In this document: positions 1-6,895 of the stretch, piece after piece
Numbering within the stretch: position 1 is the first letter of the stretch
How the letters are laid out: every line of letters starts with the position of its first letter
Made by a program: the position numbers and the translations under genes
Notes under the pieces: generated by a model
The model's database searches: none
What the model was told of the DNA's origin: nothing
What the model saw: the letters and a program-made list of their open reading frames with translations, nothing else
Assembly (NCBI GenBank): GCA_002840115.1
Contig: PGZG01000013.1
Coordinates: 1-16,852, forward strand
Reading direction: 5' to 3'
From: Gammaproteobacteria bacterium HGW-Gammaproteobacteria-14
GTDB lineage: Bacteria > Pseudomonadota > Gammaproteobacteria > Pseudomonadales > Alcanivoracaceae
Length of the DNA: 16,852 bases

Positions 1-96
1 AAGGTTTCCGGCCGCATCATTAATGAAATTCCGGGAATTTCTCGGGTGACCTACGATATCTCGTCGAAACCCCCGGCGACGATTGAGTGGGAGTGA
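1..96 (+). CDS. guaA: GMP synthase (glutamine-hydrolysing), C-terminal end only
   Basis: The window opens inside this gene; only the last 31 codons and a TGA stop are present. The visible tail (SGRIINEIPGISRVTYDISS, then KPPATIEWE) is the highly conserved C-terminus of GuaA, which forms the dimerisation domain that completes the XMP-binding site. GuaA converts XMP, glutamine and ATP to GMP in the cytoplasm, the last step of guanine nucleotide synthesis. The gene converges on the diguanylate cyclase gene, with 18 bp between the two stop codons and no clear terminator there. The identification rests on the tail alone, but this tail is diagnostic. Confidence 0.93.
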   Translation, partial: KVSGRIINEIPGISRVTYDISSKPPATIEWE

Positions 97-114
97 TCGC
101 TCCGGTGGTTCAGG

Positions 115-1416
115 CTACCGAGATGCTGTAACGAAGCAGTTGCCGCCCTGACGTTTGGCTGCGTACATGGCCTCGTCGGCGCGGCGCATCAGGATTTCCG
201 GCATGCTGCTGCGGTCTGGCAGAGCGATACCAACACTGGCACCCAGTACTAGTGAGAGGCTGCCAAATGATAGCGGCTCATTGCTGACATCAATCAGTTT
301 CCGCGCGACTATTTCAGCGGCTTCTGCCGGGTTTTCCGCCGTCACCAGAATGCAGAATTCATCACCACCGACTCGGGCAATTAAATCAGACTGGCGCATG
401 GCCGTTTGAAAACGGTCCGCTACGGCTTTAAGGACGATGTCACCCGCATGATGGCCGTGACTATCGTTCACATCTTTGAAGTGATCGAGGTCCAGATACA
501 GTAATGCCAGTTTTTCGCCACCATAGGCGAGGCGCCTGGGCAGGAGTCGCTCCAGCCCGCGACGGTTAATCAGCCCGGTAAGAGGGTCGCGTTCACTCTC
601 CCGGCGCAGTTCATTTTCTCGCTGCTGCCGTTCACTGACATCTTGAAAGGCAATGCTGACGCCGGCAATAAAGCCTTTGTCATCTTTCAGAGGGGTGGCA
701 ATCAGGTCTGCCGGGAATGTCATATGCTGACGGCTGCAGGTTAGTACTCCCTGCCAGCGGTCACTGGCCAGACAGGTGCGGAGCATATCTTCCAGTGATT
801 TATTGGCGCCAGGGCCGGAAATATGATCGGACAGGCTGTGACCGATTATCGGAGCTGTTTGCCCGAGCAATGCATGGGCGGCAGGGTTGGCAAAAATGAC
901 GTTGCCGCGGCGGTCCAGGCTGATAATGCCTTCGCCAATGGATTTTAACAGCAGGTCGTTATGATGTTTGAGTCGTTCTACCTCTTGCAGGGAGCGAGTC
1001 AGGGCGGTGTTGGCCTGAGTCAGTTCGCGGCCCCGGCGGTCCAGTTCGAGAAATACCCGAACTTTGCCTTGCAGCATTTCCGAGTTGATGGGCTTGGTCA
1101 GAAAGTCCACGGCGCCGCTGGCATAACCTTGCATGACATGCTCAAGGTCACGGTTGATGGCGGTAACAAAGATAATGGGTACCGCGCGGGTGCGACTACC
1201 TCGCTGCATTTGCCGTGCGACTTCATAGCCATCCATGCCCGGCATCTGTACGTCCAGTAGCACCACGGCGACGTCATTGGCATCCAGTAACGTCAGCGCC
1301 TCCTCTCCGGAGGCCGCTTGAAGCAACTCAATGTCAAAGTCGTCCAGCAATGCTTCCAGGGCAATCCGGTTGGCAGGCTGGTCGTCAACGATCAGCACGG
1401 CAGGCTTGCTCGACAT
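115..1416 (-). CDS. Response regulator diguanylate cyclase (REC-PAS-GGDEF)
   Basis: A 433-residue cytoplasmic protein. Residues 5-125 are a receiver domain with acidic pair D11/D12, phospho-acceptor D55 in LLDVQMPGMDG and K108 in FLTKP. A short coiled coil (about 125-155) leads into a PAS domain (about 155-265, ending in FQDVSERQQRE). The C-terminal domain has an intact GGDEF active site (RVGGDEF) and an RxxD inhibitory site (RQSD) five residues before it, so it should make c-di-GMP from two GTP and be product-inhibited. There is no output DNA-binding domain. I start at the ATG at 1416 because GGGAGAG lies nine bases upstream; an in-frame TTG at 1434 would add six residues but has no ribosome site. 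The partner histidine kinase is not in the window. The gene diverges from the DoxX gene over 139 bp. Confidence 0.93.
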   Translation of the reverse strand: MSSKPAVLIVDDQPANRIALEALLDDFDIELLQAASGEEALTLLDANDVAVVLLDVQMPGMDGYEVARQMQRGSRTRAVPIIFVTAINRDLEHVMQGYASGAVDFLTKPINSEMLQGKVRVFLELDRRGRELTQANTALTRSLQEVERLKHHNDLLLKSIGEGIISLDRRGNVIFANPAAHALLGQTAPIIGHSLSDHISGPGANKSLEDMLRTCLASDRWQGVLTCSRQHMTFPADLIATPLKDDKGFIAGVSIAFQDVSERQQRENELRRESERDPLTGLINRRGLERLLPRRLAYGGEKLALLYLDLDHFKDVNDSHGHHAGDIVLKAVADRFQTAMRQSDLIARVGGDEFCILVTAENPAEAAEIVARKLIDVSNEPLSFGSLSLVLGASVGIALPDRSSMPEILMRRADEAMYAAKRQGGNCFVTASR

Positions 1417-1555
1417 GGTTCTTGGCTCTCCCAAATACCGCAGGATCGTATCCCGTGGCTTATTATTGTATGCAGTTTGTTATCCCTCTCCGGGGACTCT
1501 GTTACTTTGTCCTGATTGTACGCAAAATGCCAGTCCGAGAGGGAGGAAGATAACC

Positions 1556-1939
1556 ATGAATAATCCGGATATTGGCAAGTTGATTTTGCGTTTGTCGCTA
1601 GGTGTGATGATGCTGTTGCACGGCATCAACAAGCTGCTGTACGGGGTGAGTGGTATTGCGGGCATGCTCAGCAGCCATGGGTTGCCCGGATGGTTTGCTG
1701 GTGGTGTATTTGTTGGTGAGATCATTGCACCGTTGATGGTGCTGGTGGGGTATCAGACCCGCATCGGTGCGGGTCTGATGGTGGTTAATATGCTGTTTGC
1801 TATTTTCCTTGCTCATGCCCATCAGATCTTTACGCTCACCAGTCACGGTGGCTGGGGGATTGAGCTGCAGGCGTTCTATCTGTTTACGGCGTTGGCACTG
1901 GTGTTTTTAGGCAGTGGTAAATATGCGCTGAAGAACTGA
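1556..1939 (+). CDS. DoxX family inner-membrane protein
   Basis: A 127-residue hydrophobic protein with four predicted membrane helices (about 7-28, 46-65, 69-88 and 101-119). The opening LILRLSLGVMMLLHGINKL and the GLPGWFAGGVFVGEIIAPL segment are typical of the DoxX/DUF417-like family of small quinone-associated or redox-related membrane proteins. The exact role of bacterial single DoxX proteins is mostly unknown; links to thiosulfate oxidation and oxidative stress are known for some members and cannot be assumed here. The start is the ATG at 1556, preceded by GGGAGGA at 1541-1547. The gene appears monocistronic: it diverges from the diguanylate cyclase gene and ends just before a strong terminator. 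Confidence 0.85.
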   Translation: MNNPDIGKLILRLSLGVMMLLHGINKLLYGVSGIAGMLSSHGLPGWFAGGVFVGEIIAPLMVLVGYQTRIGAGLMVVNMLFAIFLAHAHQIFTLTSHGGWGIELQAFYLFTALALVFLGSGKYALKN

Positions 1940-1963
1940 TCCGGCTTCGCGACAGGGTAATCA

Positions 1964-1989
1964 AAACGGGCGGCATTCGCCGCCCGTTT
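1964..1989. terminator. Bidirectional rho-independent terminator
   Basis: A perfect 11-bp stem (AAACGGGCGGC with GCCGCCCGTTT) closes a four-base ATTC loop. It is followed by TTTCTT on the plus strand and, read on the minus strand, by TTTTGA, so it can stop transcription of the DoxX gene (plus) and of the TM2 gene (minus). The minus-strand TM2 stop codon lies at 1991-1993, directly against the stem. Confidence 0.88.
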
Positions 1990-1990
1990 C

Positions 1991-2395
1991 TTACACAGTG
2001 CGGTTTCTCTCATCCACCTGGCCGTTCAATGTCCAGTAATCGTAGAGAATGCCCAGTCCAAAGACTCCCACAGTGCATAACCAGATTAACCCGGTAATCC
2101 ATTTGCCAAGGTAGAAACGGTGAATGCCGAAAATGCCGAGGAAAGTCAGTAGTATCCAGCTAACGTTATAACTGGCGGGACCGGCCAGAAAACGGCGATC
2201 CGCCTTACGATCCATGCCGGGGATCAGGAACAGGTCAATAATCCAGCCTATAAAGAACAGGCCCAGAGTGAAAAACCAGATAGTCCCGGTGATGGGTTTG
2301 CCATAGTAAAAACGGTGGGCGCCCATAAAGCCGAATATCCATAACAGATAGCCGATAACTTTGCTGTGTGTGTCTTGGTTGCTGGGTGAGTCCAT
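1991..2395 (-). CDS. Membrane protein with two TM2 domains
   Basis: A 134-residue protein made of two tandem copies of the TM2 module. Each copy has a helix, the signature HRFYxGKxITG (residues 27-37 and 92-102), and a second helix ending in an aspartate-containing segment (WIIDLFLIPG and LGILYDYW). Two helical hairpins, about four membrane segments, are expected, joined by a charged loop (MDRKADRRF, 61-69). TM2 proteins are found in bacteria and eukaryotes with no agreed biochemical function in bacteria. The start is the ATG at 2395, with GGAG six bases upstream; a TTG at 2407 is the alternative. It lies 33 bp downstream of purT on the same strand and is likely its operon partner, but it shares no evident pathway with it. 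Confidence 0.85.
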   Translation of the reverse strand: MDSPSNQDTHSKVIGYLLWIFGFMGAHRFYYGKPITGTIWFFTLGLFFIGWIIDLFLIPGMDRKADRRFLAGPASYNVSWILLTFLGIFGIHRFYLGKWITGLIWLCTVGVFGLGILYDYWTLNGQVDERNRTV

Positions 2396-2428
2396 CGGGA
2401 TCTCCAATGATCAGTGTTGTTAAGGGAG

Positions 2429-3610
2429 TTATAGCGACACATCGATTTTTTCAATGACGCGCAGGGCTTTTTGTACCGCAGCATCAATACTCTGATCTTT
2501 TGCGAGCGCAACTCCGAGGCGCCGTTCCCCGGCAACCTCCGGTTTGCCGAACAGACGCAACTCCGTATCTTCTTCCACCAGAGCTTGATCCAAAGCGCCA
2601 AAACGCATATCTCGTGAGTTGCCCGCCACCAGTAACACCGCCGAGGCACTGGGTCCCTGTTGACGAATAATCGGTATGGGAAGTCCAAGAATGGCGCGGG
2701 CATGCAGAGCGAACTCGGAGAGATTCTGAGAGATCAGTGTTACCAGACCGGTATCGTGCGGGCGTGGCGACACTTCACTGAAATAAACGTCATCTCCTTT
2801 GACGAACAGTTCCACGCCAAATAACCCGCGCCCGCCGAGTGCTTCGGTGACTGCAGCGGCAATGGTTTGGGCTTTTTGTAGTGCCGCTTCGCTCATGGCC
2901 TGGGGCTGCCAGGATTCCCGGTAGTCGCCTTTCTCCTGGCGGTGGCCAATTGGTGCGCAGAAACTGGTGCCATCCCGGTGACGAACGGTCAGTAGGGTAA
3001 TTTCATAATCAAAATCGACGAAGCCTTCGATAATGACCTTGCCCTCGCCGGTGCGGCCACCAGATTGTGCATACTCCCAGGCGGGCAAGATGTCTGTCTC
3101 AACCTTAATAGTGCTTTGCCCCTTGCCGGAGGAAGACATAATCGGTTTTACAACGCAGGGCAGGCCAATGGCGCTGACGGCTTCCTGATACTCCTGCAGA
3201 GTTTCTGCGAAGCGATAGGGGGAGGTGGCGAGCCCGAGTTCTTCCGCCGCTAACCGGCGAATGCCTTCGCGGTTCATAGTGAGTTGCGCTGCCCGTGCGG
3301 TGGGGATAACGGTCCAGCCTTCCTGTTCCAGCCGTACCAGTTCATCAGTGGCAATGGCTTCAATTTCCGGCACGATCAGGTGAGGCTTTTCTTGTTCAAC
3401 CAGAGCTCGGATTGCCGAGCCATCAAGCATGCTGATTTGATAGCTACGGTGGGCAACTTGCATGGCGGGTGCATTTTTGTAGCGGTCCACGGCGATTACT
3501 TCACAGCCCAGACGCATGAGCTCAATCGCAACTTCTTTGCCAAGTTCGCCGCTGCCTAACAGCATAACGCGGGTTGCATGAGGGGCAAGCGGGGTACCAA
3601 TGGTGGTCAT
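2429..3610 (-). CDS. purT: Formate-dependent GAR transformylase (phosphoribosylglycinamide formyltransferase 2)
   Basis: A 393-residue ATP-grasp enzyme, nearly the same length as E. coli PurT (392). It makes formyl-GAR from GAR, formate and ATP, the folate-free alternative to PurN in step three of purine synthesis. Visible landmarks are the N-terminal nucleotide-binding fold with LLGSGELGKEVAIE (17-30), PEIEAIATD (81-89), VVKPIMSSSGKGQ (153-165, with K155), GHRQEKGDYRESWQPQ (222-237), and the metal-binding glutamates E267 (FGVELF) and E279 (FSEVSPRPHDTG), at the same numbers as in E. coli. The ATG start has AGGAA about ten bases upstream. It sits 69 bp after the kinase gene on the same strand, with a hairpin in that gap, and is followed by the TM2 gene. 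No PurR-like box is visible. Confidence 0.97.
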   Translation of the reverse strand: MTTIGTPLAPHATRVMLLGSGELGKEVAIELMRLGCEVIAVDRYKNAPAMQVAHRSYQISMLDGSAIRALVEQEKPHLIVPEIEAIATDELVRLEQEGWTVIPTARAAQLTMNREGIRRLAAEELGLATSPYRFAETLQEYQEAVSAIGLPCVVKPIMSSSGKGQSTIKVETDILPAWEYAQSGGRTGEGKVIIEGFVDFDYEITLLTVRHRDGTSFCAPIGHRQEKGDYRESWQPQAMSEAALQKAQTIAAAVTEALGGRGLFGVELFVKGDDVYFSEVSPRPHDTGLVTLISQNLSEFALHARAILGLPIPIIRQQGPSASAVLLVAGNSRDMRFGALDQALVEEDTELRLFGKPEVAGERRLGVALAKDQSIDAAVQKALRVIEKIDVSL

Positions 3611-3641
3611 TTATGCGAGTTCCTGTTGCCAGTAGCCACCA

Positions 3642-3670
3642 CTCTGCACGGTGCGGATGACAGTGCAGAG
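3642..3670 (-). other. Intercistronic RNA hairpin between the kinase gene and purT
   Basis: A perfect 8-bp inverted repeat (CTCTGCAC and GTGCAGAG) with a 13-base loop lies between the kinase stop codon (3680) and the purT start (3610). On the transcribed strand it is not followed by a T-run, so it is not a classical terminator. It could be a weak or factor-assisted terminator, a stabilising or processing stem that sets different mRNA levels for the kinase and purT, or it could be incidental. Confidence 0.45.
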
Positions 3671-3679
3671 AGGCGGCTC

Positions 3680-6253
3680 TTACGGGTTGGGGTTTTTGGC
3701 GGCGGCATCCGCCATCTTTTTCAGCACAACTTTAATATCGGCGGCCATCAGGCCCGCACGCTGATAGCGCTTCTCCGGGTCTTTTTCCAGCGCACGATTT
3801 AGCACGATGGAAACCCAGGGCGCCGTGCGTTTAATACCGGGGCGTGTTTGCAGAATATCCGGATGGGGTTCGGTGGCAATCTGATACATGATTTGCGTCG
3901 CGTTTTCTGCCTGAAATGGCAGCTCCCCGGTTAGCATCTGATACAAGACCACACCCAGTGAGAAAATATCTGAGCGGCCATCCACCCGTTTTCCCGTGAC
4001 CTGCTCGGGTGACATAAAGCTTGGTGTGCCAACCACCATGCCGGTTTTAGTGCGACTGGAGTTATTGACTCGGGCAATACCAAAGTCAGTAATTTTAACC
4101 TGTCCCGCTTCCGGGTCGTACATCAGGTTAGCGGGCTTGATATCCCGATGAACAATGCTGTTTACATGGGCATAGTCCAGAGCGTCGGCGCATCGACCAA
4201 TAATATTCAACACCTTCTCTACGGGCATCAGGGTGTTGGGTTTGGTGTAGCGGAGCAGGTCATGGCCATGGAGGAACTCCATAGCGATATAGGCAAGGTC
4301 GTGTTCTTCGCCGGCGTCATAAACGGTGACGATATTGGGATGGTTGAGTTTTCCTGCCGCTTCCGCTTCCCGGAAGAAACGTTCTTTTACTTCGGTCAGT
4401 TCGTCTTCTCCAAATTCTTCGGAGAGCGCCAGAGTTTTAATCGCTACCACGCGGTTGATTTTCGGATCCCGTCCTTGATAGACGATGCCCATGGCGCCGC
4501 GGCCGATTTCGCGCTCCACCTGGTAGCGGCCCAGCATGGGCTTTTCAAAGCTGCTGTCACCACCGGCCAATAGGGTATCTGTGGGTGAGCCGCCGCCACC
4601 GGAGCGCACCCCGAAAATAATTGTGTCCTGTGCGTCGTTGGCGCGCTTGGTGCGTTGTCCGATATCGCGGAAGTTGGGATCAAACTTTGCCATATACTGA
4701 TAGACGGAACTGGCCTTGTTGAACTGTCGCTTGCGCTCGAAATCCATGGCCAGATTGTAGAGCAGCTCCATCACATCTTCAGACAGTGGTACCCGGCGGA
4801 ATTTCTCAAGGGCCATATCCAGTTGGCCCTGTTGCTGGAAGGCCAGCCCGAGCATGCGGTTGGATTCGGCGGATTCTTTCTCGGACTTTTCCTTGCCCTG
4901 TTCAGTCACCAGAAAGTGTTTGGTGGTCAGCGCAAGGTGGCCCACAAATAGCAGGGACGCCGGGAGCATCAGTGGCAACCAGACGCCCTGAATACCCAGC
5001 ATAAGAATTTCTGTGCCCACCAGTGCCACCAGCAGCACCGCAGAGATTGCTGCTCCCAGCCCGGCGCCCAGACGCGGCAAGGCGAACATCAGGTAGAACA
5101 TGATCAGCAATACCAGTGCCCAACGACTGGCGTTGGCCCATTCCGGCATCACGAAAAAATCTTCGTTGAGAATGCTGGCCACGCTATGGGCCAGAATCTG
5201 GATGGGCTCAATAGTGTTTGGTAACGGCGTTTTTAGTGAGGCGCCAAGGCCATAGGCCGTGGCACCAATCAGGACAATTTTATCGCGATATTTTTCAGCA
5301 GAAATACGGCCGCTATGAACATCATAAAAAGAATCTGTGGAAATGGCGGGCCGATCATCCCGCTGGGAATAAAAGAAGGTGTTCATTCGCAGGTTTTCAT
5401 TGGTGCGAATATTAAGGTTGCCCAGCCGCACCCCGCCTTGGGTTGTGCGGATATCATCATTTCCCAGATTCAAGCTGCGAGCTGCGATTTGCAGTGACAA
5501 CGAGGGATAAAGATCACCGTAGTGATTCACCAACAGAGGTTCGCCACGCAGGCCGCCATCCGGGTCTGTTTGCAGAATCAAATGGCCAATAGCGGTGGCG
5601 GCTTCGCCAAAATTCGCTAGCGGCGGAGTAATCGACAAGGTGCTCAGCGGCATGCCGGGGAGGGCAGCCTCGTCAACACTTACCTGATGACGGCTGACAT
5701 AGTCCGGAGCCGGGCTGTCTGGGCGGCCGATTGGTACCCCGGCAATCATTTGCATGCCCATGGCTACGTTTCCGGCATTCCGTATATGTGCCGCAAGTCG
5801 GCTATCCGTATCCAGAGACTGGCTGCTTTGTAGCAAACGCTCACCGAGCAGCACCAGATCATCGTAATGAATATTCTCGGGTTCACTTTGTGACAGGGAG
5901 CTGTCTTGCCAGAATAACCGGAGATCCTGAATTTCTTTCAGGCCGGGATCAGTTTGCGGTTCTGACAGGAAAATACCCAGACCGATAACTTTGGCACCGG
6001 CGGCATCCAGTTTGCCAATCATGCTGCCAAGGATATCCCGCGGCCATGGCCAGCGGCCAAGGTTGTCGATGCTTTGGTCGTCAATGGCAATGACCGCGAT
6101 GCGATCGCCGGGGTTGCGATCGGCACTGCGTACACCAACGTCATAGGTGGCCAGCTCCAGGCTGCCTATTGGGCCGCTTTGACCGAAGGTCACCATCAGC
6201 AGGGTGATTACCGCGACGGCGAACCAGTCTGAGGTCCAGAATTTCCTTTTCAT
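3680..6253 (-). CDS. Transmembrane CHASE2-TPR serine/threonine protein kinase
   Basis: An 857-residue receptor kinase. Order: one N-terminal membrane helix (about 11-27); a periplasmic CHASE2 sensor domain (about 30-365; ATYDVGVRSADR, AVIAIDDQSIDNLGRWPWPR and DKIVLIGATAYGLG are family hallmarks); three membrane helices (about 376-394, 397-420, 422-442); a TPR-like helical region (about 463-530); a glycine/serine-rich linker (549-568); and a Hanks-type kinase domain (577-845). The kinase has the glycine loop G584-R-G-A-M-G, lysine K606 (VAIK), catalytic HRD (D704, in HRDIKPAN), DFG (D723) and GTPSFMSPEQ, so it should be active. One plus three helices place CHASE2 outside and the kinase in the cytoplasm. 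The ligand and substrates are unknown. The start ATG has CGAGG about six bases upstream. It may be co-transcribed with purT. Confidence 0.95.
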   Translation of the reverse strand: MKRKFWTSDWFAVAVITLLMVTFGQSGPIGSLELATYDVGVRSADRNPGDRIAVIAIDDQSIDNLGRWPWPRDILGSMIGKLDAAGAKVIGLGIFLSEPQTDPGLKEIQDLRLFWQDSSLSQSEPENIHYDDLVLLGERLLQSSQSLDTDSRLAAHIRNAGNVAMGMQMIAGVPIGRPDSPAPDYVSRHQVSVDEAALPGMPLSTLSITPPLANFGEAATAIGHLILQTDPDGGLRGEPLLVNHYGDLYPSLSLQIAARSLNLGNDDIRTTQGGVRLGNLNIRTNENLRMNTFFYSQRDDRPAISTDSFYDVHSGRISAEKYRDKIVLIGATAYGLGASLKTPLPNTIEPIQILAHSVASILNEDFFVMPEWANASRWALVLLIMFYLMFALPRLGAGLGAAISAVLLVALVGTEILMLGIQGVWLPLMLPASLLFVGHLALTTKHFLVTEQGKEKSEKESAESNRMLGLAFQQQGQLDMALEKFRRVPLSEDVMELLYNLAMDFERKRQFNKASSVYQYMAKFDPNFRDIGQRTKRANDAQDTIIFGVRSGGGGSPTDTLLAGGDSSFEKPMLGRYQVEREIGRGAMGIVYQGRDPKINRVVAIKTLALSEEFGEDELTEVKERFFREAEAAGKLNHPNIVTVYDAGEEHDLAYIAMEFLHGHDLLRYTKPNTLMPVEKVLNIIGRCADALDYAHVNSIVHRDIKPANLMYDPEAGQVKITDFGIARVNNSSRTKTGMVVGTPSFMSPEQVTGKRVDGRSDIFSLGVVLYQMLTGELPFQAENATQIMYQIATEPHPDILQTRPGIKRTAPWVSIVLNRALEKDPEKRYQRAGLMAADIKVVLKKMADAAAKNPNP

Positions 6254-6399
6254 GCTTAGCCTCGGAGCCGAAAATCAGAGTCGCCTTTATAGCATAGGGA
6301 GGTATTTAATGGCGCCCTCCGCTACCATGTTTACGCCACAAACAATGGCTGTAGGCAGTACTAGCAGATAGTGGCTAGCGGGATAACCAGCGGAGAAGG

Positions 6400-6879
6400 G
6401 TGTTGTCAGAAGACGCCAGTATGTTGAACCTGTCTGACGAGTATTGGATGGCCGAGGCGCTAGCCTTGGCAGAGCAGGCGGCAAGTCTCGGTGAAGTCCC
6501 CGTGGGAGCTGTACTGGTCCGTGATGGGGTGGTGATTGGGCGCGGCCATAATCAGCCAATCAGTTCGCAGGACCCTACCGCCCATGCGGAGGTGGTGGCG
6601 CTGCGTGATGCGGCTCGTCAGCAGGGTAATTATCGGCTGGCGGACACTACCCTGTATGTCACCATTGAGCCTTGCACCATGTGTTTCGGGGCGATGGTTC
6701 ATGCTCGGGTGGCGCGGCTGGTGTATGGCGCAACGGAACCCCGTGCGGGAGTCTGTGTCAGTCAGCTGGGACTGCCAGAGCAGGGTTTTTATAATCACGC
6801 CATGGTGGTGACTGGTGGTGTGCTGGCAGAACAGTCATCACGGTTACTGAAAGCGTTCTTTGCCCGGCGCCGCCGTTAA
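6400..6879 (+). CDS. tadA: tRNA-specific adenosine deaminase (A34 to inosine)
   Basis: A 159-residue cytidine-deaminase-fold enzyme. It deaminates A34 of tRNA-Arg(ACG) to inosine, allowing one tRNA to read CGU, CGC and CGA. The zinc site is complete: TAHAE (H62 zinc ligand, E64 proton shuttle) and PCTMC (C92 and C95). DEYWMAEALALA near the N-terminus and GEVPVGAVLV match E. coli TadA closely. The start is ambiguous: GTG at 6400 and TTG at 6403 lie just after GGAGAAGG (6392-6399), with the TTG better spaced; ATG at 6421 gives MLNLSDEYWM and a conventional start codon but only a weak AGAAG upstream. The tadA-mltF-purL linkage is conserved in E. coli and pseudomonads. It converges on mltF with 16 bp between stop codons. 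Confidence 0.95.
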   Translation: MLSEDASMLNLSDEYWMAEALALAEQAASLGEVPVGAVLVRDGVVIGRGHNQPISSQDPTAHAEVVALRDAARQQGNYRLADTTLYVTIEPCTMCFGAMVHARVARLVYGATEPRAGVCVSQLGLPEQGFYNHAMVVTGGVLAEQSSRLLKAFFARRRR

Positions 6880-6891
6880 TTCAGGCGGCGC
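6867..6891. terminator. Possible terminator stem at the tadA/mltF junction
   Basis: A perfect 8-bp GC stem (GCGCCGCC and GGCGGCGC) with a nine-base loop spans the tadA stop codon, in the 16-bp gap where tadA and mltF converge. The run after the stem on the plus strand (TGTCTT) is T-poor and none exists on the minus strand, so termination would be weak or rho-assisted. The left arm encodes the Arg-rich TadA tail, so the repeat could also be coincidental. Confidence 0.35.
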
Positions 6892-6895
6892 TGTC

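Noticed and set aside
402..415. Palindrome CCGTTT-GA-AAACGG
   Set aside because: It lies inside the diguanylate cyclase coding region, in a well-conserved domain, and has no second copy or context suggesting a site.
1465..1470. TACAAT on the minus strand as a promoter for the diguanylate cyclase
   Set aside because: A good -10 match, but no acceptable -35 at 16-18 bases, so I do not claim a promoter.
6298..6320. GGAGG/CCTCC inverted repeat between the kinase and tadA genes
   Set aside because: Five bp with a 13-base loop and no T-run; both genes diverge here, so a terminator has no role.
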